From assembly GCA_032164245.1 (NCBI GenBank), contig JAVMKO010000010.1, positions 34,236,189-34,300,188 on the forward strand: a stretch of 64,000 nucleotides of DNA. The letters are read 5' to 3'. Source of the DNA: Sternotherus odoratus (lineage: Eukaryota > Chordata > Testudines > Kinosternidae). The translations under genes were made by a program, and so were the position numbers. Position 1 is the stretch's first letter, and each line of letters opens with the position of its first letter. Under the pieces are notes generated by a model that worked only from the letters and a program-made list of their open reading frames with translations, did no database searches and was not told the DNA's origin. Below, one piece after another: positions 1 through 12,026 of the stretch.

Positions 1-191
1 CAGCTCCAGCCCCATGGAAGGGAAGGACAGACCCCTTTCCTTTGGCACAAATCCTGATGACATCTCCTCCTTGGGTCCAGTATGCTTCCAGTAGGCAGTC
101 CTGGGTCATTGCTGCTGGGCTACCAGCATGGCCAATAGCCAATGAATGGTTACTAGTCTTAGTTATTCTATTCCCGGGATTTTTATGAATA

Positions 192-477
192 CAGTAGACT
201 CTCGATTATCCAGGATGATAGGGAAAAAATTAATCCTGGTTAATAAAATCCTGGATAATTACCATCCATAGGAAATATGTGGGTTGGGGGGTTGGTTCAC
301 CAGCCACCCTGCGACGGGGAGAGGGGGTGTTGGTTCACTGGCTGCCCTACCCCCTGGTGGGTTGTTGTTTTTTTGTGCTTGGGGCGGCAACAAAGCTAGA
401 GCTGCACCTGCAAGTTAGGCATTTTTTTTTTTTTGACATCCTGGTTAACCCAATCCTGGATAATGGAGAGTCTACTC
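192..477. mobile_element. Tigger-type (Tc1/mariner superfamily) non-autonomous DNA transposon
   Basis: The two ends are inverted copies about 20 bp long: the left end starts CAGTAGACTCTCGATTATCC and the right end reads GGATAATGGAGAGTCTACTC. A TA dinucleotide flanks both sides (190-191 and 478-479), the target duplication expected for mariner/Tigger elements. The interior is only about 245 bp with no transposase frame, so this is a MITE that would have depended on a transposase supplied in trans. The CAGTAG...CTCGATTATCC end resembles known Tigger ends; the exact subfamily is not resolved. Confidence 0.8.
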
Positions 478-1269
478 TATCTGAATAATTCTGTTAATTC
501 TGTTTCCAGCTCTGTTACTGGATGGCTCGGCCACATGGTTTTGTTTCTCTGGAAATCAGTTTCGTCAGCTGTGAAATCACTTTCCTGACCCTCTGCTGTA
601 TAAAATGCTTGGGGGCCATACTAGGGGCTATTGTACCTGAACACGTCTGGCTTACGTGCACACACTGGAGAAGAAGCATGAGGCAGTCCATTCATCACAC
701 AGCATTGTGCCTGGGCACTGGGCATCCATATGAAACCCTGCCGGGGGGATGGGGGAGGACTGGGCTCTAGTTTGAGCCCAACAGCTTCACAACTATTTAG
801 AGCCCCACAGCCCAAACCCTGCGAGTCCAAGTCAGCTGCCCCGTCTCGGAGACCCACTGCCGCAGGGTTTGTTTTGGCTGTGTTGACGTACCCTCAAAGA
901 CACTGCGCTGCCTGTGTCATGCTTTCCATATGATCCACTCCAACAGCTCAGCTTCGACTTGGACAAGAAAAGCTGAGATAGGCTCTTGGATTTGTCTAGA
1001 CTTTCTGGCTTGCTCAAGAACGTCACCTTGGCCAGATGCTGCCATGAGGAAATTGCGCAGGCAAGGCAGGCCTAGGCTGTGAGCACCCTCAAGCCAAGGC
1101 AGCAAGATGGCACCTACCCACAGAACCTGATGAAAAAGAAACCAGGCCACTGGTGCACGGTGGGCTGACATTTCACAGTGACTCAGGGCCAGCACTGGGA
1201 ACGTTTCCTTTCAAACATGCACAAACCAAATCCATCCTGTGTCTGCACCTGCAGGGAAGGAGGAAGGAT
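478..1269. other. Unassigned sequence
   Basis: I see no gene, RNA or clear repeat here. The open frames are short, overlap on both strands and show no domain. Confidence 0.5.
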
Positions 1270-1485
1270 GGTACAATGGTTAGGACAATGAATGGTACAA
1301 TGGTTGGGACGTCAGAGTTTAATTCTCTGTTCCACCACAGACTTACTCTGTGCGAGTTACTCCGTTTCTCAGTGGTCCAGTCCCCCATCAGTAAAATGGG
1401 GATGGTAGCAGTTTCCTGCTTCACAGGAAGACTGAGAGGATAAATACATTGAATACTGTGAGGTGCTCAGAGACTACAGCATCGG
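1270..1485 (+). mobile_element. MIR SINE relic
   Basis: The order of phrases follows the MIR consensus: a left part with AATGGTTAGGACA-like text, a central core, then the hallmark GTAAAATGGGGATGGTAGCA (about 1393), GAGGATAAATACATT and GAGGTGCTCAGAGACTA. It is strongly diverged, as expected for this ancient tRNA-derived family. Ends are approximate. Confidence 0.7.
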
Positions 1486-1729
1486 GGGCCAGATAAGTTT
1501 CAAAGGTATCTAGAAATAGAGCTATAATTAACCAGCCTCCATGGAAAAGTCAGTTGTGGGGCTAAAACCTGCAGCCTCCTCAGAGTAGTTTACTATTACT
1601 GAAATTCAAATATCAGCTGCATTAGCTCAAGCCAGAAGAAACATTTTTTACAGACATTTTTTCCCCCATGATGTTTGCTTACTACATTGCAAGAACAAGG
1701 GGCCAGTCAAGGAAATTAAAATGTGGAAG

Positions 1730-2112
1730 TGATAAAAAGAATTTCCTTTTCAGACAGTTTGTGATTAACCTCTGGAACTCACTGCCACATGAAGTCACGG
1801 AAGCCACAAAATTAGCAAGATTTTAAAAGGACTGGCCATTTCTATGGATAACAAGAATATCCAGAGTTACCATAGTTAATGCTAATATTTTGACAAGGAA
1901 ATGAAACCTACTTCAGTGCTTAAGCTGATCTCTATTAGCCAGAATAAGATCTATGGGCAGGGACAGGGGGAAATATTATCCCCAACTTGTTACTACAGGG
2001 TTCTTATGCCTGCCTCTAACCAGCTGGTTCTGGCCACTGTAAGAACGGGATGCTGGACAAGATGTACCTTGTGTCTGACCCAGTCGATTCCTATTAGTAA
2101 AAGGGAGGGCAT
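1730..2112 (+). mobile_element. CR1 LINE 3' end, diverged
   Basis: Plus-strand text typical of a CR1 3' region: a 'CTGGAACTCACTGCCACA' block near 1772, 'GGATAACAAGAATATCCAGAG' near 1845, then 'TTCTGGCCACTGTAAGA' and 'GGATGCTGGACAAGATG' near 2027-2065. It is 5'-truncated and has no open RT frame. Confidence 0.6.
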
Positions 2113-2186
2113 GTCTTCTTGAGGTTAGAGCAAAGGATGGGGAAACAGGACATTTGGGTTCTATTTGTAGTGTGCCATCAATTAAT

Positions 2187-2312
2187 GTTGTGACCTTGGA
2201 CATGTCCAAGTGTGAAAAATTGGAACAGGGGGTAGGCGGGTAATTGGCACCTATATAAGAAAAAACCCAAATATCGGGGCTATCCCTATAAAATCAGGAC
2301 ATCTGGTCACCA
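2187..2312. mobile_element. Short hAT-like MITE (copy A of a family also at 44305)
   Basis: About 125 bp with blocks AAGTGTGAAAAATTGG, a G-rich stretch, CCTATATAAGAAAAAA and CCCTATAAAATCAGGAC, then CTGGTCACCAT. The same blocks occur in the same order at 44305-44429. The terminal GGTGACC-type inverted repeat is degraded on the left, so this copy is older. No coding capacity. Confidence 0.65.
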
Positions 2313-2847
2313 TATTTCTGTGCTGGTTGGCTCTGGTTTTATTAAAACAATCTAAACCGGAATCAAGACAATGCTCAATAAGTCAGATCCTCTCACCAGT
2401 GGGTATCAGGAGTAACTCTGTGGTAGCCAGTGCAGCTGCGCAAGTCTAACTAGTGTATGCAAGGGTTGGATCAGGCCAATTATGCTTTCCTCACAAAAAG
2501 CCTTCTCAGAGCTCAGATGTGTAAATAAATCAATAGAGGTTTGTGGGCAGCAGAGCCGGGGCATCCAGCATCCTTTCACCATTTCTTGCTGGCTGTCTGC
2601 GATAACGGCAAGGCCTGGAACTCGTCCTAGGACAAAGGGGAGAACGTTGGGCTATTTCCTGCTTGTTTAGATTTATGACTGAATTTCGTAGCTGTGAAAG
2701 AAGGGTTGAGAGCCATGAGTTCCTCAGGATACAATGCTAGGAGATGCTGGGAAATTTCCTCTGACGGCTCTGCCTGCACCTCATTCACCACCTCTAGAAC
2801 CCTGTCTATCCCAGTGCTGGGCTCCACGCACACTGCTCTGCTGACAT

Positions 2848-3080
2848 CAGAACTGTAGGGCTGGAAGGAACATCAAGAGGTCATCTAGTCCATCCTCCCA
2901 TACTGAGGAAGGACCAAGTAAACCTGGACCATTCCTGGCAGGTGTTTGTCCTGGATGCAGATTCCACAACCTCCCTTGGAAGCTATTCCAGAACTTACCC
3001 TTCTAGCCAGAAAGCTTTTCCTAATATCTAAACTAAATCTCCCTTAAGCCCATTACTGATTCTTGATCACTTGCACTCAA
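2848..3080 (-). mobile_element. CR1 LINE 3' end, antisense
   Basis: Read on the minus strand this gives the CR1 3' region: the 'AATGGGCTTAAGGGAGATTT' block, 'TATTAGGAAAAGCTTTCTGG', 'GGGAGGTTGTGGAATCTGC' and the terminal 'TGGACTAGATGACCTCTTGA' motif. 5'-truncated and diverged. Confidence 0.8.
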
Positions 3081-3099
3081 ATTAACTCCGACCTTCAGA

Positions 3100-3640
3100 A
3101 TGAAGTCTAAAATGACTGCCCCCTGGTTACTTCACTTTCTGAAACAACAAGCGTCTCCTTTACATTCCAAGAAATTATTGGACTCTTTGGGTTTTGCCAT
3201 ATTTATTTTCCAACAGCTCTCTGGGTAGTTAAAGTCCTGCATTACCATCAGGTCTAGTGTTTTGGATGTTTTGGTTGTATTCTAGAAATGCCTCATTCGT
3301 CTCCTCCTCCTGATTTGGTGGCCTAACCATCGCCCCTGCTTTCTTTTCTCCTTTTTCTTCTCACCCAGAGACTTTCAGCCCATCCACCTCTCACCTCCTT
3401 CTGGACCTCAGAACAGGTGTATATATTCTTGATGTACAATGCCACATCTTCTCCCTTGCCTGTCCTTCCTGAACAAGCTATACCAGTATTCCAATCATGA
3501 GACTTATCCCACCAAGTCTCAGTGATACCAATTGAATAATAATTTATGTATTAATACTTCCAGTTTTTCCTGTTTGTTCCCCATGCTCCTTGCTTGCATT
3601 TATGTATACACTCTCTCAACCTACATTGTCCCCACTATTC
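3100..3640 (-). pseudogene. CR1 ORF2 endonuclease region, decayed, antisense
   Basis: The minus-strand text corresponds to the apurinic-type endonuclease domain of CR1 ORF2, including an ITETWWD-like segment (complement of 3505-3530) and a GVYYRPP/NQEEE-like segment (complement of about 3290-3330, degraded). A linker segment that normally follows the endonuclease lies at 3100-3200. The frame carries stops and frameshifts. It abuts the CR1 3' end at 2848-3080 with the RT missing, so either one copy suffered an internal deletion or two copies lie side by side. Confidence 0.65.
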
Positions 3641-5540
3641 CAGTCCTAGGCTTTCCCCCCACCCCACCATCACTCACATAGCTCTACTAATGTCCCTCTG
3701 TCCCACCCCACAGCTCCCTGCTATTCCACTGAGGGGCATCCCACAACCACAGCTCTGAAGCTGCCCTTCAGACCCCCTGCTAGTCCGGACCTGGGCTCTG
3801 CCAACACCCCTCCATCCTGACCTGCTGTCGTTGCACCATCCCCACCATTCCTTTCCTAGGTCTCACTGGAGCAGAGACTGACAATTATCCTTCCCTGTGG
3901 GGTTGTTTGGAGGCTGTGTTCTGGGGCATATGCTCCATTACAGCGTCCCCTTGCTCCGGGGTATGATGATGCAGAAATTAGTATCTCTGGTGCCACCTGC
4001 CGATCGTCTGTCTCTGTGCATGCCTCAGTCGTCCAGCTGAGAAGTATCCAAGTCCATCCCTTTCAAGGCAACAAAATCTCAGACTAATAACTGGACAAAT
4101 CTACCCTCCCTTTTTCTTTTTCTTTTTTTTTTTTTTGCTTCTCCTCCCCTAGCTCCAGTATTGAGTGCTGGCCCCTCGGAACAAGCTGGTCTGAGATCTC
4201 TGCTTTTTTGCAGACTGACTCAGGCTCCTTCACAGAAGTCCCTCTCCTCCCTGCGGTTCCTCCCTTGAGGAGGAGCTCTCCACATGGTTACGGGGCCCAG
4301 CTGTCCATTAAGTTGTCACCTGCTGCTTCCCTGTCCCACCCTGCTGGCCGAAAAGCATCTAATTAGGTACATCAATTGCACCTAATCAGCAATTAGCTCC
4401 TTTCCAGCCCACGATGAATCCCCCCTTTTCCACAGAGTACCCAACAGGATGCTTTTGGGACATTACAATGCTGGTCTAAACCGCCTTCCAATTCCAATTC
4501 TAGTTTGTGCAGCAACATAAGCCATCAGTCTTTTTCCTCCAGAATCTTTTGATACTCTCCTTTTGTAGAGTCTGCTCAGTGCCTGCCAGTTATTTTAGCA
4601 GGTTTCTCAGTCCATGAGTTCTGGACCTCACCTCAACCTTCTCCAGTTTCCCCTGTGGTCAAAATTAGTTTTTGTGGCTGATGCAACCTCCCCTGTCCTC
4701 TCACAGAGGCTGTCCTTCTCCCAGAGGCCTGCCCAGTTTCCTTCCTCTTCAGCCCCAACGGATACCTGCTCCTGGCTTACAGCAGTGACTGCCCTGTTTT
4801 GCTGCCTACCATGTATTCAGCTCTTTTTCAAGCAGTAGGCAGAGATACTTTTCCTGTTCTCGTTCTGTTTTTATCTGGACTAATTCCTGTTCCCGTTTCT
4901 TTGTTTCCATCAGAATCTTCTGCCGGGAGGCCTGAACTTCTTCCATCCCTCACCTCGCCTTTTATAGTGCACCTTCAGGCTTTGAGAGGACTTCATCTCC
5001 TGTTTGGCCTTTCCAATATCTCCTGCATGAAGCGTCTGGTCTCTCTGATCACTTCCTGCCAGTCTCAGCAGGGCTAACCAGCCTGAGCCTGGCTTCTGGC
5101 ACTTGTCAACAGTCAGCTCAGTTGGTACCCTGTGCTGCATCAGCATCAGGAACCCCCCCAGTCTCAGTTCAGTGTCATGGACCAGGGAGGTTCCTTACCA
5201 CCCCAACCCTCAGCTGACCTTGCTGACCCCATACTCCCATTTGACCTCTCCTGTCAGGCAGACGTGGGTCTTGCCATGCAAACACATGAAATGTAACTGG
5301 CAAGTGTCTGACCACTTCTACTATCCAGAGACAGCTCCCCCCGCACTGACCGTTGCCTGCAGCCAGACTCGACCAGGCTCTTTATTACCCAGTGCCCTCA
5401 TTTACTACAGGGCGGAGGGGAGGTAAACACCAATTAAGAGAGCCTCCAAGGCCACAAACTTGGCTATAATAGCACCCAGCTTGTTGTGTTCCATAAAGGA
5501 CAGTCTCTTTTTATATGGTCAGGCTGAGCACAGTGGAAAC
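3641..5540. other. Unassigned; possibly 5' part of the antisense CR1
   Basis: Moderately GC-rich, pyrimidine-biased sequence with no firm domain. Because the CR1 endonuclease to its left is antisense, 5' UTR/ORF1 of the same element would be expected here. I cannot prove this; short minus-strand frames (for example 4910-5146) have basic, glutamine-rich composition but no motif I recognise. Confidence 0.3.
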
Positions 5541-5547
5541 AACCCAT

Positions 5548-5580
5548 AAAGGCCCACCAGAGTGCTCCTGGTGGGCCTTT
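5548..5580. repeat. Perfect 13-bp inverted repeat (hairpin)
   Basis: AAAGGCCCACCAG at 5548-5560 and CTGGTGGGCCTTT at 5568-5580 are exact reverse complements separated by 7 nt. The stem is GC-rich. No gene lies next to it; function unknown. Confidence 0.85.
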
Positions 5581-5584
5581 GTAG

Positions 5585-6640
5585 ATTTGCAGGAACTCTT
5601 GGTGCATTAGTAGCTCCTGGGGTTACTGCAGCATCAAACCATCTAGAAATTTCTCTACCTATATGATGCTGTCCCGTCTCTCTTGGTACAATACCCTTAA
5701 CCTGGGCCCTTGCTTGGACTACTCAATACCATGGGTCTCTAGCTAGGGCTCTGTCTTCTCTACAGCCTCTTTGGTAGCAAGTGGCCAAAATCTTTGGACC
5801 CAACGTTGAGCTCCAGCTGGTAAGAACTGTAGAAGTTGCTCTAACACTATTGAGTCCAGGACTTTTGTAACCCCATTGGCATTTAGAGAGCAGGGCCCCT
5901 TTTAAAAACTCACCCTGAGGGAGAGGAAGTGGGGATTGTTCCAGGGGGAGAGGAGTCAAGGTGGGGGGGAAAGACATGGGTGTGGGGGGGTGTCAGTAGC
6001 TCCAGACAAGAGGGCCTGTGGTAAGCAGGCCTTCACCTAGCAAACCAGCCAACAACCAGCCAGTGACTGGGTGCCCAACGGGAGAGGCCAGGGAAGTGTC
6101 AGCCTGAGCTTGGGCTGGTTGGTGCTCCTGATTCAGACTCCAGGTATCTGATGTTGGACCGTCCCATGAGCAAGCACTTTGGGAACAGTGGGGTGGGGTA
6201 ATTCTGGGGGGAGGCAGCATGTTTTCCATTCTCCCCAGGAGGTATCTTACAAAATGCTGGGCCTGGCAGAACCTGTCCATCTCCATGATCACCATGATTC
6301 ATCCTAACTACCCAGCTTCCATACAAAGAGCACCACCCCACTGGAGACAGCACCACTCCTAGCATGGTTAAAGATGCATCATTGCCACAGACACAGCATG
6401 GACAGACAAATGTACTGGAGGCAACACACACAGCAACACCCCACAGATAACACTGTAGAACACAGTCAGCCATTAGACACATGGTGTGGCACAGAAAACC
6501 CCAGCCTTTCCCAGGTGTTTCATTGCATTAAATCTAATTGGATTGCACTAATTAGCCCATCAAAGCCCCGCCTTCCCACTCTACAGTATTGGCAACACTC
6601 TCCCTGTGCAGAGGGCCTAGACAGCTCTTTGTCAGGATCC
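5585..6640. other. Unassigned sequence
   Basis: No gene or identifiable repeat. Frames on both strands overlap and are compositionally unremarkable. Confidence 0.45.
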
Positions 6641-7060
6641 TTACAAGGGCAGTCAGGACCAAGGATCAGAGCAGAGCCGAACTGGAGGCTGGGAGTAGCC
6701 AAAGAGTTCATAGTGAGGTTCCAGTCCAGGGTTGATACCCAGGGTCAGAGTCTGAGTTGCTTTCAGGGTCCAGATCAGGAGGCAAAATCCAATCAAGGTG
6801 AGGTTGATGCCGGGAGTAAGAACAGTCATGGCAGTTACAAGCAAGCCACACTATTGCCTGGACATTTCCTGGAACACCCCTCGGGTTTATATAGGGTGAG
6901 AAGCCAAGCAGGAGCCATGAGGCTGCTGCCTGTTAAACCCCCTGAGGCAGGACTTCCCATAGTCGGTGTCCACAGTGGGTCATGGGCAATGGAGCGTAAC
7001 CTGGGTACAGCTGCTGCTGGGTGGGCTCTAGACCCCAGAGCATTATACTCTTCTACCCCC
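6640..7060 (-). mobile_element. Possible LTR fragment
   Basis: Runs of 'GGGTCAGAGTC / AGGTTCCAGTCCAGGG'-type text and a minus-strand CCCTATATAAACCC TATA box (complement of about 6886-6899) resemble LTRs of reptile retrotransposons. I could not find matching TG...CA ends or a target duplication, so the call and both borders are tentative. Confidence 0.35.
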
Positions 7061-7689
7061 AAAACAGAGCTTCGGTTAGACCCTCCCTTAGCCTTGGGCT
7101 GGCCCTTTCGACAGAAGTGAATGCTACCTCTAATCCAGACAGGATCCCTAGATGGCTCTTCTGTGCTGCTAAATGGGCCATGGTTCCAATCCAAATGCTA
7201 TGAAAGACTGGCTGTTGAGACAAGAAGCTGAGTAACATTCAGAGATTGGCTTGGTCCTGCCTGGATTCCTTTAGCATGTGCAAAGTGATGTATCCCCAGT
7301 ATGCCCCGGGTAACTGAATGCTGCCCCATGTACTGCTTTGTCAAATGGTATCTGCCCTCGGAATACATCATCCACTGCATGGGAACCAAGCCTCAGAGAA
7401 GAAGTGGCTAGGAGTCTCAGAGCAGCATGGCCAGGGCTCTGGTGGGTCTCTTGAAAGACTCTAGTTTGCAACTGGGTTAAATAAATTAAAAAACAAAGAA
7501 TCCAGCAAGCCAGGATCGGCACTCCTGCCCATTCTCCCCCACACAAAGCTGTCCAACTCCGCTTCCCAGATGAGAGGAGGAGGACGAATGGATGATGCTT
7601 GTGGCAATGCTGAGGGTACACTAGGTGCTGTACAAAGTACAGTAATGCCAATAACCACACACCTGGATCCCATAGCAAGGGGTGTGGGG
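7061..7689. other. Unassigned sequence
   Basis: No gene or recognisable repeat. Open frames on the minus strand (for example 7271-7738) run into the adjacent hAT relic and show no domain. Confidence 0.45.
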
Positions 7690-7697
7690 CTGTAGGC

Positions 7698-7921
7698 CAG
7701 TGGCTCTCAAACTTTTCTGCTGTTGACCCCATTCCCATAGCAAGCCTCTGAGTGTGACTTCCCCTTATAAATTAAAAACATTTTAAAAATATATTTAACA
7801 CCATTATAAATGCTGGAGGCAATGCAGGGTTTGGGGTGGAGGCTGACGGCTCGTGACCCCTCCCCCCATAATAACCTTGTGACCCCCTGAGGGGTCCCAA
7901 CCTCCAGTTTGAGAACCCCTG
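7698..7921. mobile_element. hAT (Charlie/MER5-like) MITE, old
   Basis: Left end CAGTGGCTCTCAAACTTTT and right end CAGTTTGAGAACCCCTG are inverted copies of the CAGnGGTTCTCAAA-type hAT terminus. The flanks CTGTAGGC (7690-7697) and CTCTAGGA (7922-7929) agree at 6 of 8 positions, fitting a decayed 8-bp duplication. 'TGACCCC' motifs sit just inside each end. No transposase frame. Confidence 0.8.
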
Positions 7922-7929
7922 CTCTAGGA

Positions 7930-8387
7930 GTTCACTGTGTCCAGCTGTGTGAGATCTGGGAGCCTCCTGCCCCCGTAAGCCCTGGTGACTGATTCAATGG
8001 CCATTGCTAAACTTTTACTAACAAGTGACTGAAGGTCAGAGCAGCTCCCTCGTCCTCCCTTCCCCACAACAGAGCCCCTCGTCACGGCCCATTCCAGAGA
8101 CGCATGTGAAGCCCAGCCAGCTATTAACTCTTCTTGGCTCCTTTCCCTGCGCTGACTCAGGTGGGAGCCAAAGGTCAGACGGTCCATGGCCACGCAGGCA
8201 CGGCCTCTGTCAGACCGTTCACGGCTGCGCAGTCCCAGCCTCATGTGCTACATAGGAGCCATCCTGGTCATCAGCGAGATGGCTCCAAGACTGGTCCCCA
8301 GCCAAGGCCAACTAATTCCAGAGCCATCGACAGAAAGAGACACAAGGCAAGGAGGAACAGGGAGTGGAGACAGGGGACTCGGGGTCA
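7930..8387. other. Unassigned sequence
   Basis: No gene or repeat recognised. Confidence 0.4.
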
Positions 8388-8516
8388 TAGAATGTCAGGG
8401 TTGGAAGGGACCTCTGGAGGTCATCTAGTCCAACCCCCTGCTCAAAGCAGGGCCAATCCCCAACTAAATCATCCCAGCCAGGGCTTTGTCAAGCCTGACC
8501 TTAAAAACCTCTGAGG
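8388..8516 (-). mobile_element. CR1 LINE 3' end, antisense, well preserved
   Basis: The minus strand reads through 'AGGTTTTTAAGGTCAGGCTT', 'GGCTGGGATGATTTAGTTGG', the 'TGAGCAGGGGGTTGGACTAG' block and ends with 'AACCCTGACATTCTATGA', the classic CR1 terminus. About 130 bp, strongly 5'-truncated, and closer to consensus than the other CR1 pieces here. Confidence 0.9.
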
Positions 8517-9845
8517 AAGGAACCAGAGAACAGGGTATGGGGCCAGAGAGCTCAGGGTGACAGAGAACAGAGTGTGGGGCTGGGGGCTCAGGGTGACAGA
8601 TGGTTTGGTGCCTAGGCAGGGTCCCCTGGGGTTCTAGGTAACCTCATGCAGCACTGGGGCTGAGGAGGGGACTGGAGGAATCTGGGCAATAGACGATGTG
8701 ATACTGTGGCTCGACAGAGCTGTGGAACGTCAGGGCTCGTCTAACATTCCCAACATAGATATTCCGAGAACATCAGTGTATGTTTTCAATCTTTAATTGC
8801 CTGTCTGCACATCACTGCCCGTTTTCTGCCCTCCTCCCCTGGGAGAATGATCTGAAGCTAACAGAGAAAGACAAGGGCCTCGGAGGTGTATGGAAATGTT
8901 TGTTCCAGATGCAGCAGATCACTGCAAATCTTCTTTTATGGGCATTTCAGAGCAGCTCTTGGCAGGACTGCTCGCAGCCCAGGGTCTGAGGACGTTCCTC
9001 GCCTGCCATTTATGAGGACATTTCAAATCCGATACTAAATTTGCTTCCAGCCAAAAGCAGCCGCCAGGTTTTCCCAATCCCACGGTCTGCGCGGGGGCTG
9101 GAGTTGCAAAAGTGAAATTCACAGTGCCCCCGAAACGTACGTTTTGTGAAATGATTGTTTCGAGGTCAACAGCAACAGGAACAGCCAGCGTAAGTGCCCC
9201 TCTCTGATGGGTTGCAGTTGTGGTTTGTCTTGTGTGCCTCTGGCTCAGGGACACCCCTGAATTCAGGAGAGATGCTTTGCAGCTTGTTAGTCTGTGCGAT
9301 GACACAGTTGCTTTGGTCTCCACTTCAGCTCTTTAGCTTTCGCCTGGAGAGATCCTTTAGGAAATGAGATCAGTAGGACATTATTTAGAACAAAATGGAA
9401 ATACCCCTTATTTCTAATCCTCTGAAAATAGCCTATAGCAACTGTTCTCAAGCTGCGGCGCATGCAGTGCTGGGGGCTGGCAGCCTGCAATTGCAGAAGG
9501 CGGGTTGGTTTGGAAAATGGGATCAGAATAAGAATACAGTTTCAGGGTTGAGATTGTAGAGTGGGGATACCCCGGGCTTTGGTGTTTTTAGCCGTGTTAG
9601 CGTTAGGCCTTAGAGTCTGAGAAGGACTGAGCTGCAGAATTCTACAGCAGTGACCCAGAGAGCCACAACCACTGTGGTGTATGGACCTTAACTTTAGATT
9701 ACTATAGTACTGTTGGATACATTCATAATTCAGGTGCATTAACTACAGAAGAGTTACAGCATAGTTCTAATTTGTGTCCCATGTAATTACCACTAATTCA
9801 TATAACCAGAAGCTGTTCTTAATGCCGGATTTACTTGGGTCACTA
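8517..9845. other. Unassigned sequence
   Basis: No gene or recognised transposon. The stretch around 8740-9130 has balanced composition and no repeat signature, but no coding motif either. Confidence 0.4.
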
Positions 9846-10243
9846 TAGTTTTTTGCCGCCATGGAAAAAAAATTAGTGGGTTTTAGCACCCACTGGCAGC
9901 CAAGCTTCCCCCCTCCCTCTTTCCCCTCCAGTGCCTCCCACCCGCTGCAATCAGCTGTTCCACGATGTGCAGGAGGCACTGGAAGGTAGGGGGAGGAGAG
10001 AGTATGGGGTGCACTTTGGGGAGGGGGTGGAAAGAAGGAGGGAAGAGGCAGGGCAGGGATGGGAAGAGTTGGGGAGGGGTGGGACATGGGGATAAAGGTG
10101 GAGTGGAGGCAAGGGTGAGGGCGGAGCGAGGGTGGGAAGAGACAAGGCAGGGGTGGGGGCTTGGAGGAAGCGGTGGAGTGGGGGCGGGGCCTGTGGCGGA
10201 GATGGGGTTGAGCACCCGGGGAAGAGAGGAAGTCGGCATCTAT
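9846..10243. mobile_element. G-rich DNA-element-like repeat
   Basis: Starts with TTTTAGCACCCACTGGCAGC-like text and ends with GTTGAGCACCCGGGG...GTCGGCATCTATG. The interior is a purine-rich tract of GGGGTGGG/GGAAGG/GGCGGGGCC units. A related GGTGCTGAGCAC...AGTCGGCACCTATGG end occurs at 59488-59568. I recognise the pattern as a common reptile repeat but cannot assign its superfamily. Long G runs suggest G-quadruplex potential. Confidence 0.45.
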
Positions 10244-10254
10244 GTTAGTAACTC

Positions 10255-10536
10255 CACCTCCACCAGAGGCGTAGAGTCAATGTCAATGTAGTTAGGTCAA
10301 CGCAGTCTCAGTGTAGACATTGTGTTGCTTGCATAATAGACTGTTGCTAGCTTTCAGAAGCCATCCCACACTGCCCCACACTGACAGTTTAGTCAATGCA
10401 AGCCCTCCCGGTGATGAAGTGCACCGCGACGCAAGGAGCACAGCATAGTTGTGCACAAGCAAAGTAATTACTACAGTGGCTATAGGCTGATGATGTCAGT
10501 TAGGTCGACTTAATTTTGTAGTGTAGATCCGTCCTG
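10255..10536. mobile_element. Harbinger-like MITE relic
   Basis: Contains GTAGTTAGGTCAACGCAG, TCAGTGTAGACATTGTG and the right end TTAGGTCGACTTAATTTTGTAGTGTAGATC split over 10500-10530. These match the GTGTAGAC-type ends seen in the better preserved MITE at 27919-28213. The left end is not clear. Confidence 0.45.
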
Positions 10537-12018
10537 AGATCTCAGCAATGTCAACCCCACTCTCTGTGCTCTAATACAGCTCGCTCCTCAGAGTTCTTCT
10601 TGGCCACTCCAAACAGGGCTCACCTATGCAGCATCTTTCACAGGGGAGCACCGCATGCTGCCATCCTCCTCCCTAAACACACAGTTGTGAGTAGTGTAAA
10701 CAAGAGGTATGCCCAGCAAGTGACCAGGTATGAACAACAGGTGCTGAAGATGGTGGAGAGGAACAAATGACAGATGTTACACCAAACCCCCACAGCTGTT
10801 CAAAGGCACTTGCATGATTATGGGTGAAAGGATCCATATGTCACAGTCAGAAAAGAATGGGAATGGGAATACCCAACCTTGCTCCTGCTGCCTTTGACTT
10901 AACTCGCCATGTGAAACGCAGTACTAATGATCAATAGGGATGAGCTGCAATTCTTTAGAGAAAGCTGCATGTCAAGTGAAAGTTGCAGCTAGCGAAGGCT
11001 CTTGAGAAGCAGAGCAAGTTCGATCCATAGGTGTTTTTATTGCATCTCCCTCCACGTCGACCACAGGAGCCAGGTACCATCACAGAACATGCTGATACTA
11101 TCGAAGCTCCCGTCCTCGGAGCAGGAATGCCAGGCTGCCATTTATACTGGCTTCCCAGGCCAGCCCCCTCTGACGAACACTCCACTCTCTGCTCAGAGAT
11201 GTGCAGCTCACCGCATGCTGCAATAACGTTGGAGACTTATTTCATACCATGGCTGTGAGCCTCACTCAACACTCCACTTCCCAGTCAGTCCCAGAGGAGA
11301 TCCTCCGGCCGCCCCCACTCAGCACCTGCTGAGATTAGAGCAGAAGCCACCTGGTTCCTATCTTGATTTTACCGAGGAACCAGGGGCAGGTTGGATTCCC
11401 CCAAGACATGGCAGCAATAGTAACCCAGTCTTTTCTCCAGTGGGAGGGAGGGAAACCTCCCCCCCATGAATTCAGGCCAATTCTCAATGTAGTATCAATG
11501 GACCAACACCAGGGCCCTACTGGAGCCTGCACCATTCCAGAGGAAAAGCATTCGGCGTTACAGCTTTATGAGATGTGGAGAAATGTATGTACCTTCTGCG
11601 GTATCCCCCGGTTTCAGGAAAACTGCACTCGTGCTCACTCGGTTACCTCAAGGACACGGAGAATGGCTGCCACATGTGGCAGGGAACGGGGCATGCTTCC
11701 AACACAATAACATCCTCCCTGCCCCCCCCCACCACTCAGACCATTCTTTGTACCCACAAATGTGCCAGGGAGAGTTGGTAGTCAACTTCCACAACGTGCC
11801 CACCAGCTGCCTCTTGTCCACAGGTTTCACTCATTGAGAAGCTGGCCAGCTGTTCCCAGTTAGTCCATTTTCCTCCTGCCCCTCCGTCCCAGCAACAGGG
11901 AGCGCGCAGCCTAGTGTTCATCTCCTTATGGAACAGATCAGACATGCAGATGTCCTGGGATGTCTGCAACAGAGTCCTGCTGCCTCCCTGATTTGCAGAA
12001 GCCTCTCTCCTGCCAAAG
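10537..12018. other. Unassigned sequence
   Basis: No gene or classifiable repeat over about 1.5 kb. Several short frames overlap on both strands without domains. Confidence 0.4.
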
Positions 12019-12026
12019 GGTTAGAG

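Noticed and set aside
5548..5580. Rho-independent terminator
   Set aside because: The form fits but the genome is vertebrate, so the interpretation does not apply.
6374..7120. 248-codon plus-strand frame
   Set aside because: No domain, no codon pattern, overlaps a possible LTR, and competing frames exist on the minus strand.
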